NCBI RefSeq assembly: GCF_038002965.1
Contig: NZ_JBBOOE010000001.1
Coordinates: forward strand, 1,345,001 to 1,409,000
Direction: 5' to 3'
Source: Robertmurraya sp. FSL R5-0851
GTDB lineage: Bacteria > Bacillota > Bacilli > Bacillales > Cytobacillaceae
Length of the DNA stretch: 64,000 bases
Under the pieces are notes generated by a model. That model was not told the origin of the DNA, did not search any database, and saw only the letters and a program-made list of their open reading frames with translations. The position numbers and the translations under genes are program-made. Positions within the stretch are counted from its first letter, which is position 1; every line of letters begins with the position of its first letter. Positions 43,085 through 52,119 of this stretch are shown here, piece after piece.

Positions 43085-43743
43085 TAAGAAAGGATTGTTC
43101 CATTCCATCAGAAGTCCGTAATTCAACGAATGTTCATCCTCTAAATAATCCTTTACAGCTACGACAGGTGTTCTTCCACATCTCAATAAAAAGGTGATAA
43201 CAGGGTCCTGAAATTCTCCTATTATCAACTTCTCAACATATTCCTCTACCGAAAGTTGATCCGCATGCTTATGATACCCGGGCATCCGTCCTCCTCCTAG
43301 CAATCGCTCGAGCTTAAGTTGAACCACTGTTTCATACATGGACTGCATAAGCCATTTTCCTAACCCTAGTTTTCGATAAGAGGGTGAAATGCAGATATCG
43401 ACTATGTCAAGGAATTACCACTTTCAGCATGGTTAGTAATGTATCCATTATCAGTTGCTTCCTCCCAAGTATGGCTTGGATGGTTTTTATCAAAATTGGT
43501 AATCAATCCTGTGATCGAACCGCATATCACACCTTCTACTTCTACACATAATGCTCCTTCAGGAAACAGTTCGACATGATTGGTTAACTGCTCTTCATTC
43601 CACCAAAGCTCAGAAGGAAAGGGGGGAGGAAACGCCTCCTGTTGAATCCGAATTAATTCTTGAAAGTCGTCTTTTGTATACGTGCGAATAATTGCTTTGG
43701 TTGGTTTGGAGGAGTTAAAAACATACAGTTCTTTATAATACAT
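43067..43743 (-). pseudogene. ykwB: GNAT acetyltransferase (YkwB-like), frameshifted
   Basis: The 5' part (43743 to about 43402) reads a GNAT N-terminus (IIRTYTKDDFQELIRIQQEAFPPPFP, VEGVICGSITGLITN) and stops at a TAG just after HAESGNSLT. In another frame the sequence continues without a gap as LDIVDICISPSYRKLGLGKWLMQSM, the acetyl-CoA-binding core, down to a stop inside the ptsI terminator. A single-base indel near 43410-43420 joins them. Position between ptsI and ykwC matches B. subtilis ykwB. It could be a true frameshift or a base-call error. ATG start follows GGGAGAGATATT. Confidence 0.82.
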
Positions 43744-43878
43744 AATATCTCTCCCTTCTTCCTTGATTGTAAAATGAATGGAGTTCTGCAGTCAAATAAG
43801 GATGAATTGTAAACTTTAATTATTACCCGTTTATATATTACCTTTCTAGGCAATGGTAGGTGATAAAGGAGGACGATC

Positions 43879-44328
43879 ATGAAGAAAGCCATTTTCGTAT
43901 TGTGTTGTTCACTTATTTTAGTAGGATGTGATGGAAGCCAAAAACAATCGTTTATTAATCATTATGCAGATGTATTACTTACAAAAAATAATGAACTTCA
44001 GTTTCGGTTTAAATTTGATGAACGATTATTTTCTAAAGAAGAAATGTACAAAGTAAAGGTCTTAATCGAAAATAAACAGTTGGCAAAAGCGTTAGGAACA
44101 ACAGAAATATATTACGGTGACCAATATGTTCATGATGGAAAACTACTGCATTTAGGAAATCAGGAGGAAATTTATTTATCAATGGATCCTATCCCTTTAC
44201 AAATTGACTTACATACATTTGTATTAGAAGAGATGATTCAGCAAAAAAATGCAGTCAAGGTACAGATTTTTAATGAAGAGGATATGATCGTTTCAGGGTA
44301 TGTCCAGAACTTTCAAACTCAGCTATAG
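43879..44328 (+). CDS. Small lipoprotein, unknown function
   Basis: 149 residues. Signal peptide with lipobox LVGC (KKAIFVLCCSLILVGCDG), so the mature protein starts at Cys17 on the outer membrane face. The rest is hydrophilic with a regular alternation suggesting beta structure (NELQFRFKFDERLF, DLHTFVLEEMIQQ). No family is recognised. ATG start behind AAAGGAGGACGATC. It is separate from ykwC downstream by 67 bp. Confidence 0.7.
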   Translation: MKKAIFVLCCSLILVGCDGSQKQSFINHYADVLLTKNNELQFRFKFDERLFSKEEMYKVKVLIENKQLAKALGTTEIYYGDQYVHDGKLLHLGNQEEIYLSMDPIPLQIDLHTFVLEEMIQQKNAVKVQIFNEEDMIVSGYVQNFQTQL

Positions 44329-44395
44329 TCATTTCTTTGATCAAATTGGTAATAAGTGATAAAATACTACTTATTTCTAACGGGGAGAAGTGAGT

Positions 44396-45271
44396 ATGGA
44401 ACTGAAGGCAAATAGCACAATCGGATTTATTGGTTTAGGTGTCATGGGGAAAAGTATGGCGAGAAATCTAGTAAAAGCAGGTTACGAGGTTGTTGCCTAT
44501 ACCCGTACAAAAGAAAAAGCGCTAGATATTTTAGATGATAATGTAGTTTGGATTGAATCACCAGAAGCTATGACTAAAAAGGCTGATATTATCATAACAA
44601 TGGTGGGTTATCCATCAGATGTTGAACAAATATATCTCGGAGAAAAAGGAATTGTACATACAGCGAGACCCGGTTCTTTCTTAATAGATATGACGACCTC
44701 CACACCTACATTAGCTAAAAAAATAAATAACGAGTCTAAGAAAAAGGGAATCTATGCTGTAGACGCTCCTGTATCAGGTGGAGATATTGGTGCGAGAGAA
44801 GGCAAGCTTTCCATAATGGTTGGAGGAGATCAAGAGGTTTTTGAAGCATTAAACCCTATTTTTCAGGTGTTAGGAAGTAATATCGTGTATCAAGGAAGTG
44901 CTGGAGCTGGTCAGCATACTAAAATGTGTAATCAGATTGCGATTGCATCTAATATGCTAGGTGTTTGTGAGGCAGTGGTATACGCGGAAAAGGCTGGGCT
45001 TGACCCGACAACGGTACTTAAAAGTATTTCATCTGGAGCAGCAGGAAGCTGGTCTCTTTCAAATCTTGCACCAAGAATTATAGAAGGGGATTTTTCTCCA
45101 GGGTTTTATATCAAACACTTTATTAAAGATATGACCATTGCATTAAGTGAAGCGGAACAAATGGGAATGATGACTCCTGGTTTATCTCTTGCCAAATCGC
45201 TATACGAAAAATTAGCGGAACAAGGCGAGGAAAATAGTGGCACACAGGCTCTATATAAAAACTGGAAATAA
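44396..45271 (+). CDS. ykwC: NAD-dependent 3-hydroxyisobutyrate dehydrogenase-family protein (YkwC)
   Basis: 291 residues of the beta-hydroxyacid dehydrogenase family. Cofactor motif IGFIGLGVMGKSMARNLVKAG; substrate motif DAPVSGGDIGAREGKLS; catalytic Lys in GAGQHTKMCNQIAIA. It oxidises a short hydroxyacid; the physiological substrate of YkwC is not known to me. The start was set at ATG 44396, with ACGGGGAGAAG upstream, rather than GTG 44390. Position before patA matches B. subtilis. Confidence 0.88.
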   Translation: MELKANSTIGFIGLGVMGKSMARNLVKAGYEVVAYTRTKEKALDILDDNVVWIESPEAMTKKADIIITMVGYPSDVEQIYLGEKGIVHTARPGSFLIDMTTSTPTLAKKINNESKKKGIYAVDAPVSGGDIGAREGKLSIMVGGDQEVFEALNPIFQVLGSNIVYQGSAGAGQHTKMCNQIAIASNMLGVCEAVVYAEKAGLDPTTVLKSISSGAAGSWSLSNLAPRIIEGDFSPGFYIKHFIKDMTIALSEAEQMGMMTPGLSLAKSLYEKLAEQGEENSGTQALYKNWK

Positions 45272-45275
45272 ATGA

Positions 45276-45307
45276 GACCCAAGCTTGAATTAGAGCTTGG
45301 GTTTCAC
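45276..45307. terminator. Terminator, ykwC / patA
   Basis: Stem ACCCAAGCT / AGCTTGGGT with loop TGAATTAG, T-rich on the right. Confidence 0.8.
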
Positions 45308-45309
45308 TT

Positions 45310-46464
45310 TTATGACTGATGATCCTTTAAAAATGCCTCGAGCCTATTCAATGCCTCAGTAAGTACATCCATTGAGTAAGCAAATGAGATTCGTATATAG
45401 CCCTCACCAAGGGGTGAAAATGCGCTTCCGGGTACGACAGCTACGCCTCGTTCTCGAACTAATTGTAGGGCAAAGTCAAACGAATTGGTAAACGGTTCTG
45501 GAAGCTTCACAAAGAAATAAAAGGCTCCATCTGGTTTCACAACTGACAAATCCATGGTGGTTAATCTCTCAAATACATATTCTCTTCGTTCCATATAGGA
45601 TTGTTTCATCTCAACAGCATCATTTATGCCCGCAGTAAGTGCCTCTAGTGCAGCCATTTGAGAAACAGAGGAAGCACAAGAGACATTATATTGATGTACT
45701 TTTAAAATATGTTCAGTTATAGAACTAGGAGCAAAAAGCATACCGATTCTCCAACCGGTCATCGAATGTGATTTTGAAAGACCATTGATAACGATCGTTT
45801 TTTCTTTTAAAATCGTGCCAATTGAGAAATGTTTATGGTCAAATACTAATTCACTGTAGATTTCGTCTGCTAATACAAAGATTTCTTTGTCTTTTAGTAA
45901 TTCTGCAATAGCGCTTAATTCTTCCTTAGTTAAGCTCACTCCAGTAGGGTTAGACGGATAAGGTAAGACGATACAACGAGTTTTATCTGTTATGTAGTTA
46001 TTAATAATGTCCGCGGTCATTCGAAAGTTGTTTTCTCTTGTATCCGCATATACAGGCCGAGCTCCGCATAATTTGATAATTGGTTCATAGCCAGGATATA
46101 CGGGTCCTGGTAAAATAACCTCCACGCCTTCTTCTAAAATGGTCCGAAACGTAATATCTATCGCTTCGCTAGCTCCCGAGGTAATAATAATTTCATCGTT
46201 CGGATTGTAAGATAAATCGTATTTAGTTTGAACAAATTGGGCAGCTGCTGTTCGCAGTTCTATGTATCCAGCATTATGAGTATATGTAGTGAAATTTTCA
46301 TCAATTGCTTTTTTTCCTGCTTCTTTCACATGCTCTGGGGTTGGGAAGTCTGGTTGGCCAAGCGTAAGCGAAATCATATCCTTTGTACCTGCAACCATAT
46401 TAAAAAACTTACGAATTCCTGATATTTCAATGTTTTTTACTTTTGAATTAATCAAATGTTCCAA
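45310..46464 (-). CDS. patA: Aminotransferase PatA
   Basis: 384 residues, PLP fold-type I aminotransferase. PLP-Lys in VINGLSKSHSMTGWRIG; other motifs LTLGQPDFPTPEHV, YPSNPTGVSL and LADEIYSEL. B. subtilis PatA acts as N-acetyl-L,L-diaminopimelate aminotransferase in lysine biosynthesis, which would pair it with DapH and DapL encoded at the end of this window. ATG start at 46464 with a weak GGAGAGTG upstream. B. subtilis has kinA downstream of this point before cheV; here no kinA is present. Confidence 0.9.
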   Translation of the reverse strand: MEHLINSKVKNIEISGIRKFFNMVAGTKDMISLTLGQPDFPTPEHVKEAGKKAIDENFTTYTHNAGYIELRTAAAQFVQTKYDLSYNPNDEIIITSGASEAIDITFRTILEEGVEVILPGPVYPGYEPIIKLCGARPVYADTRENNFRMTADIINNYITDKTRCIVLPYPSNPTGVSLTKEELSAIAELLKDKEIFVLADEIYSELVFDHKHFSIGTILKEKTIVINGLSKSHSMTGWRIGMLFAPSSITEHILKVHQYNVSCASSVSQMAALEALTAGINDAVEMKQSYMERREYVFERLTTMDLSVVKPDGAFYFFVKLPEPFTNSFDFALQLVRERGVAVVPGSAFSPLGEGYIRISFAYSMDVLTEALNRLEAFLKDHQS

Positions 46465-46748
46465 GTGATCACTCTCCTATGGGTTTATTTTATCATGTGA
46501 AGGAAGAAGAGTGAAAAATTCCTCTGAATTTTCATATTAATACGTGAATATTTTGTAGACTTCATTCAGCATGACTATCATCATAAAAATCAAATAGACG
46601 TGTTACTTTCATAGTATGCTAGTTGTCTAAAGATGGTAGAAAAGTAACATATTTTATATGAAAGTTAACTGTTAATTAGACCGTTTCGTGGTATAGTATT
46701 TGTATGCTAACACAGATATAATGCTAGCCAAAAGGGGTCGAACCGTTA

Positions 46749-47654
46749 ATGGATAATAAAAAGGGAATTTTATTAGAAAGTGGAACAAATGAACTAGAAA
46801 TTGTTGAATTTAGTATTGGCAAAAATAAATTTGGGATTAATGTGATTAAAGTGAAAGAAATAATAAATGCCGTTCAAGTTACCCAAGTACCTCATTCCCA
46901 TCCCCATGTAGAAGGAATCATTGAGCTAAGAGGGGAAGTATTACCAGTAGTGAATGTGGCTAATGCATTAGGTTTCCCTCCTTCACAATCTCCCGAACAG
47001 GATAAGTTTATTGTTGCTGAATTTAACAAACAAAAAATTGTCTTTCATGTTCATACTGTTACACAAATTCACCGTATTTCTTGGGACCAAATTGAAAAGC
47101 CTTCAGAAATGTATCAAGGTCCTGAGAGTCAAATAATTGGAGTTGTAAAGCTTCATGGTGAAATGATCTTACTACTTGATTTTGAAAAGATTGTAGTTGA
47201 AATTAACCCAGAAACAGGGATTAACGTACAACAAGTTAAAAAGCTTGGTCAAAGAGAGAGATCAACAAAGAAATTGGTAGTTGCAGAGGATTCACCACTA
47301 TTAAGAAAGCTTCTTCATGACACACTAAATGAAGCAGGGTTTACCAATATTGAGTTTTTTGAAAATGGAAAAGATGCCCTTCAATATTTAGAAGCCATCA
47401 CTTCTCAAGGGAAAAGCATAACAGATGAAGTTCAACTCGTTATCACAGATATTGAAATGCCACAAATGGATGGACATCATTTTACAAGAAGAATAAAAGA
47501 AAATAGTCAAACGGCTAAATTGCCAGTTATTATCTTTTCTTCGTTAATTACCGATGATCTTCGTCATAAAGGGCAAATGGTTGGTGCAAACGCACAGGTT
47601 AGTAAACCTGAAATAGCTGAATTAGTTCAATTGATTGACAAGCATATTCTATAA
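46749..47654 (+). CDS. cheV: Chemotaxis coupling protein CheV
   Basis: 301 residues. CheW-like domain (residues 15-160; IVEFSIGKNKFGINVIKVKEI, GIIELRGEVLPVVN) followed by a receiver domain (residues 175-300; VVAEDSPLLRKLL, phospho-Asp in LVITDIEMPQMDG, Lys in AQVSKPEIAEL). It couples receptors to CheA and takes part in adaptation. ATG start at 46749; AAGGGGTCG upstream. A terminator separates it from convergent ykyB, as in B. subtilis. Confidence 0.95.
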   Translation: MDNKKGILLESGTNELEIVEFSIGKNKFGINVIKVKEIINAVQVTQVPHSHPHVEGIIELRGEVLPVVNVANALGFPPSQSPEQDKFIVAEFNKQKIVFHVHTVTQIHRISWDQIEKPSEMYQGPESQIIGVVKLHGEMILLLDFEKIVVEINPETGINVQQVKKLGQRERSTKKLVVAEDSPLLRKLLHDTLNEAGFTNIEFFENGKDALQYLEAITSQGKSITDEVQLVITDIEMPQMDGHHFTRRIKENSQTAKLPVIIFSSLITDDLRHKGQMVGANAQVSKPEIAELVQLIDKHIL

Positions 47655-47660
47655 TGACAA

Positions 47661-47697
47661 AAGGGTGTTCCTAAGTTTAGGGACACCCTTTTTTTAA
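47661..47697. terminator. Bidirectional terminator, cheV / ykyB
   Basis: Stem AAGGGTGTTCC / GGGACACCCTT with loop TAAGTTTA and T8 tail. Confidence 0.85.
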
Positions 47698-48158
47698 AAA
47701 TAGCTTTCACCTAGCTTTTTAAAGACTGGTTTCTCATATTCTTTTTTCTTATAAGTAACTCTCGTTTCTTCTTTCAATCCAGTGTATTTAGATAGAAGCT
47801 TCTTTGCCTGATTGAGCGATAGAACAGCTCTTGGATTTCGTATATTATTATCTAATTTACCTAGGTGTGGAAGACTCTCAAAGTCCTGTTTTGAGGGAGG
47901 GAGATGAAAGGAGTAGTTTCCACATATAACGAGTACATCGGATTGTTGTTGACTGTATTTAGGATTGTTTGAGAAGTGTAAACCTTCCTTTCTCGCTTTT
48001 CCTTCTTTAATAAGCTTTTGTAAGGCATTTCGCTTCAATTCGTATAAAAATTTTGGATTTGGAGCGGTTTTTGCATGACGATTCACAATGAAGATTGCCT
48101 GTGAGAGGTTTTCTATCGTTGGTTTTAAGGGAGGATGATGTGATTTTTCCTGACTCAA
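47694..48158 (-). CDS. ykyB: YkyB-family protein
   Basis: 154 residues, matching YkyB in size and in motifs IENLSQAIFIVNRHAKTAPNPKFLYELK and QSDVLVICGNYSFHLPP. Function is not known. TTG start at 48158 behind AAAGGAGCTCAAAACC. Convergent with cheV, as in B. subtilis. The downstream gene there (ykuC) is replaced here by the divergent ppx-ppk pair. Confidence 0.9.
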   Translation of the reverse strand: MSQEKSHHPPLKPTIENLSQAIFIVNRHAKTAPNPKFLYELKRNALQKLIKEGKARKEGLHFSNNPKYSQQQSDVLVICGNYSFHLPPSKQDFESLPHLGKLDNNIRNPRAVLSLNQAKKLLSKYTGLKEETRVTYKKKEYEKPVFKKLGESYF

Positions 48159-48347
48159 GGTTTTGAGCTCCTTTCAATCGTTCAAACTACTGTAAGGTTA
48201 TTATACCTTTTTTTAGTTGGAAAGAAAATGGTTCTGAAATGATTGATGATAAAAAAACAAGGTACTTGAGCTGGTTGGGTGGTTAGAGGAATGTCAAACG
48301 TGGAATAGAATAAATATAATAGTGAATAGTAAAGGAGTTTTGAATAA

Positions 48348-49868
48348 ATGAAAAAATGGGCTGTTATCGATATTGGATCGAACACGATACGATTAGTGAT
48401 TTATATAGAAACCATCAATCATTTCTACAAGGAAGTTGAAAATATTAAGGCTGTTGCAAGGCTAAGAAAGTACTTAAATGAAGAGAATGTTCTCTCCAAT
48501 GAAGGAGTTCAGAAATGTTTAACGATCTTAAAAGGCTTTAAAGAAATTATTGACTTTAATGGAATAAATGAAGTGAAATGCGTGGCCACGGCAACGATCC
48601 GACAGGCAGTGAATAAGTCTGATGTTCTAGAAAGGGTAAAGGGAGTACTAGGTTTTGATATCCAAATTTTAAGTGAAGAGGAAGAAGCTTATCTTGGTTT
48701 TTTAGCCGTAGTGAACACAACAGCCGTAAAAGATGGTGTGACCATTGACATTGGTGGGGGAAGCACAGAAATTACGTATTATGAGAATAAGAAGCTTGTT
48801 CAATTCCATAGTTTTCCATTTGGTGTCGTGTCTTTAAAGGAAAAATTTATGGGTGGGAGCCGGATGACTAATGATGAAAGGATGGCTCTGCAAAAAATGG
48901 TTTTGGAAGCTTTTGAATCATTACCTTGGCTAAAAAACAAACAGATTCCAATTGTCGCCATTGGGGGTAGCGCGAGAAACATCGCTCAAGTCCATCAACA
49001 TTTAAAAAATTATCCATTAGCAGGAATTCATCAGTATGGTATGAGCCCTGATGATTTACATAATATATTGCAAATGATGGAGAGTATGGAGGTTACTGAG
49101 ATCGAAAAATTGGAGGGACTTTCAAAAGACAGAGCAGACATTATCCTCCCAGCCATTGAAGTATTCGATATGCTTTGTAAGTATGTTCAAGCAACACGTT
49201 TTATTTTTAGTAAAAGAGGTCTAAGAGAAGGAATCCTCTACAAAGAAAAAGCCGGTGGAAAGAATCCATCTGATTTTATTTTAGAAAACAGTATTGATCA
49301 CCTGGTTAGAGATTATGGGATTGAGGAGGGCCATTCTGATCATGTGGCCTGGTTAGCAAAACAAATTTACTTCGAACTTTCTAATGTTTTCGGGAATAAA
49401 ACAAATGAATATAGTGATCGTCTAATTGAACAAAGTGCACGTATCTATTATATCGGACAATACGTCGATTCAGATGTTAGTAGCCAGCATACTTTTAACC
49501 TCCTAGCTCATCAATCAATTGACGGAATTACACATAAGGAAAGACTGATTCTTGCCTTGATTGCTTCGTATAAAAACTGGGCACTATTAAAGCAATATTC
49601 CACACCTTTTATCGAATGGTTTTCAAAAGGAGAATTAAAGGATATTCGCATAGCTGGTTCAATGGTGAAGCTTGCTTCTGCATTGGACTCATCCAAACGT
49701 ATGCTGGTGAAGAAAATAAAAGTACAAAAAAGGCAGGATGAGCTCGTTTTTCAACTATCTTGTGTGGGTAATACATTTGTTGAACAGTATCAAGCGGAAA
49801 AGCAGATTCGTCATTTAGAGAAGTCTTTAAAATATAAAATTATTCTTGAATTCATATCAGATAGATAA
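48348..49868 (+). CDS. ppx: Exopolyphosphatase, Ppx/GppA family
   Basis: 506 residues. N-terminal actin-like ATPase fold with the phosphate motifs AVIDIGSNTIRLVIY and TIDIGGGSTEITYYENKKL, and GGSARNIAQVH. An HD-like helical domain occupies the C-terminal third (SDHVAWLAKQIYFELS, RIYYIGQYVD). It degrades polyphosphate from the chain end and related proteins hydrolyse pppGpp. ATG start at 48348 behind AAAGGAGTTTTGAATA. It is followed immediately by ppk, so synthesis and breakdown enzymes are co-transcribed. B. subtilis does not have this pair at this place. Confidence 0.9.
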   Translation: MKKWAVIDIGSNTIRLVIYIETINHFYKEVENIKAVARLRKYLNEENVLSNEGVQKCLTILKGFKEIIDFNGINEVKCVATATIRQAVNKSDVLERVKGVLGFDIQILSEEEEAYLGFLAVVNTTAVKDGVTIDIGGGSTEITYYENKKLVQFHSFPFGVVSLKEKFMGGSRMTNDERMALQKMVLEAFESLPWLKNKQIPIVAIGGSARNIAQVHQHLKNYPLAGIHQYGMSPDDLHNILQMMESMEVTEIEKLEGLSKDRADIILPAIEVFDMLCKYVQATRFIFSKRGLREGILYKEKAGGKNPSDFILENSIDHLVRDYGIEEGHSDHVAWLAKQIYFELSNVFGNKTNEYSDRLIEQSARIYYIGQYVDSDVSSQHTFNLLAHQSIDGITHKERLILALIASYKNWALLKQYSTPFIEWFSKGELKDIRIAGSMVKLASALDSSKRMLVKKIKVQKRQDELVFQLSCVGNTFVEQYQAEKQIRHLEKSLKYKIILEFISDR

Positions 49869-49882
49869 GGATGGGAGACCAA

Positions 49883-51973
49883 ATGAATGGTGAAAGGCAA
49901 TACAATCTACCTTCCTATTATAATAATCGTGAATTAAGTTGGTTAGCTTTTAATGAAAGGGTACTAGAAGAGGCACTTGATACGAGTAATCCACTTCTTG
50001 AGAGGCTTAAATTTCTATCGATATTTAGTTCTAATCTTGATGAGTTTTTTATGGTAAGAGTGGCTGGTTTACAGGATCAAGTGGATGCAGGATATAATAG
50101 GCCAGAAAATAAGGCAGGATTAACTCCGAAACAACAGCTGGACGAAATTTCTAAGCTTACTCATAAGCTGGTGAACACTCAATGTGAAACCTTTACCAAT
50201 GTTCTGCTCCCGGAACTTAAAAAGGAATCTATTTACCTTCTTGCCATTACTAGTTTGGAAAAAAATCAACTTTCTTTTTTAGAAGACTATTTTGAAGAAC
50301 AAATCTTTCCTGTATTAACTCCGATGGCTATTGACGCTTATCGTCCATTCCCGATGCTATCAAACAAAAGTTTAAACCTTGCCGTTTTACTAGAAGAAAA
50401 CATAGAGAGCCAAGTGAGTAACCGTCTAGCTTTTGTTCAGGTTCCAGCAGTTCTTAATCGTTTTATAAGTATACCTAGTGACGAAGGAAGCTCATTTGTT
50501 CTATTAGAAAATGTGATTTGCTACTTTATACATAAGTTGTTTAAAGGATATAAAGTAGTATCAGTTACTCCTTTTCGGATAACGAGAAATGCTGATTTAA
50601 CAATTCATGAAGAGGGGTCTAGAGACCTGTTATTAGAAATTGAAAAAGTCCTAAAAAAACGGAAGTGGGGAGCGGCTGTTCGTTTAGAAGTGAGTGATGA
50701 CCATTTTGATAACTCTGTAGTTGAGCATTTAACAAAAGAACTGGAGTTAGATGATGAGGATGTATACAAAATTATTGGTCCTCTCGACCATACATTTTTG
50801 GCGAATTTTTCAAAACATTTATCAAGAAAAAGAGAGCATTTGAGCTTTGAAGCTTTTATTCCTCAAAAGCCAGTAGATCTTAATTTTGACGAAGATCTAT
50901 TTTCAAAGTTACTTGAACAAGATGTTTTATTGCATCACCCATACGAATCGTTTCAACCTGTTGTCGACTTTGTTACCGAAGCCGCCAGTGACCCGGATGT
51001 TTTAGCGATTAAACAAACATTGTATCGTGTAAGTGGTGATTCCCCTATTATTAAGGCTCTTAAGAATGCTGCCGAAAATGGAAAGCAGGTGACTGTTCTA
51101 GTCGAGTTAAAAGCTAGATTTGATGAGGAAAACAATGTTCATTGGGCAAAAGAACTAGAGAAAGCTGGCTGTCATGTTATATATGGTATGACCCACTTAA
51201 AGACGCATAGTAAGATTACATTAGTAGTTAGAAGAAGAAATCAAACGATAGAAAGATTTGTTCATTTAGGGACGGGTAACTACAATGACCAAACAGCCAA
51301 TTATTATACAGACTTAGGCTATTTAACTTCCAAACGAAAATTTGGTATCGATGCAACCAATTTTTTTAATTTTTTGAGCGGATATACAGAGAAGCCAAAG
51401 TATAATCATATCGTGGTTGCACCGTATGATATAAGAGGAAAGTTTATTGAATTAATTGACCAGGAAATCACCTATCATAAGCAATACAAAAATGGACGAA
51501 TTATAGCCAAGATGAACTCCCTAACTGATAAGGAATTAATCATGAAACTTTATGAAGCGTCGTCTTCTGGAGTGAAAATCGATTTAATTATTCGAGGCAT
51601 ATGCTGCTTAAAACCAAAAATTCCAAGGGTTAGTGAAAATATTCGGGTTATAAGTATTGTTGGTCGCTTTTTGGAGCATAGTCGTATTTATTATTTCTAC
51701 CATAACGGGGAGGAGCAGGTATATTTGTCCTCTGCCGATATGATGACTAGAAATATGGAGAAACGAGTAGAAATTTTATTTCCAATCTTTGAAAATCATC
51801 ACAAAGACAGAATCAACCATATATTGAAACTCCAGCTTTCGGACAATGTAAAAGCAAGAGAACAGCATCAAGATGGGAAATACTCTTATATTTCGTCAAA
51901 CCATGGAAATTTACTAAATCATCAAGTCGAACTAATGAAAGAAACCTATCAATTAAGAGAAGATGAAGAATAA
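49883..51973 (+). CDS. ppk: Polyphosphate kinase 1
   Basis: 696 residues. PPK1 domain order: N domain (NRELSWLAFNERVLEEALD), head, and two PLD-like catalytic domains (IKQTLYRVSGDSPIIKAL; HLKTHSKITLVVRR with the catalytic His; VHLGTGNYNDQTANYYTDLGY; GVKIDLIIRGICCLKP; EHSRIYYFYHNGEEQVYLSSADMMTRN). It polymerises phosphate from ATP. The start was set at ATG 49883 because GGATGGGAGACC precedes it; the in-frame ATG at 49871 has no spacing for a site. It begins 14 bp after the ppx stop. Confidence 0.94.
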   Translation: MNGERQYNLPSYYNNRELSWLAFNERVLEEALDTSNPLLERLKFLSIFSSNLDEFFMVRVAGLQDQVDAGYNRPENKAGLTPKQQLDEISKLTHKLVNTQCETFTNVLLPELKKESIYLLAITSLEKNQLSFLEDYFEEQIFPVLTPMAIDAYRPFPMLSNKSLNLAVLLEENIESQVSNRLAFVQVPAVLNRFISIPSDEGSSFVLLENVICYFIHKLFKGYKVVSVTPFRITRNADLTIHEEGSRDLLLEIEKVLKKRKWGAAVRLEVSDDHFDNSVVEHLTKELELDDEDVYKIIGPLDHTFLANFSKHLSRKREHLSFEAFIPQKPVDLNFDEDLFSKLLEQDVLLHHPYESFQPVVDFVTEAASDPDVLAIKQTLYRVSGDSPIIKALKNAAENGKQVTVLVELKARFDEENNVHWAKELEKAGCHVIYGMTHLKTHSKITLVVRRRNQTIERFVHLGTGNYNDQTANYYTDLGYLTSKRKFGIDATNFFNFLSGYTEKPKYNHIVVAPYDIRGKFIELIDQEITYHKQYKNGRIIAKMNSLTDKELIMKLYEASSSGVKIDLIIRGICCLKPKIPRVSENIRVISIVGRFLEHSRIYYFYHNGEEQVYLSSADMMTRNMEKRVEILFPIFENHHKDRINHILKLQLSDNVKAREQHQDGKYSYISSNHGNLLNHQVELMKETYQLREDEE

Positions 51974-52119
51974 AGAGATACGCTAGGTGTCTCTTTTTTG
52001 CTTTTTATATTGTTGTACACTTTTCAAAACAACTTGACGATTCTATCGATATTTAAGGATAATATAAGTTAAGAAGTTTTTAACACAACCAATGCTCAGG
52101 TACAAACGAGGATGATGGG

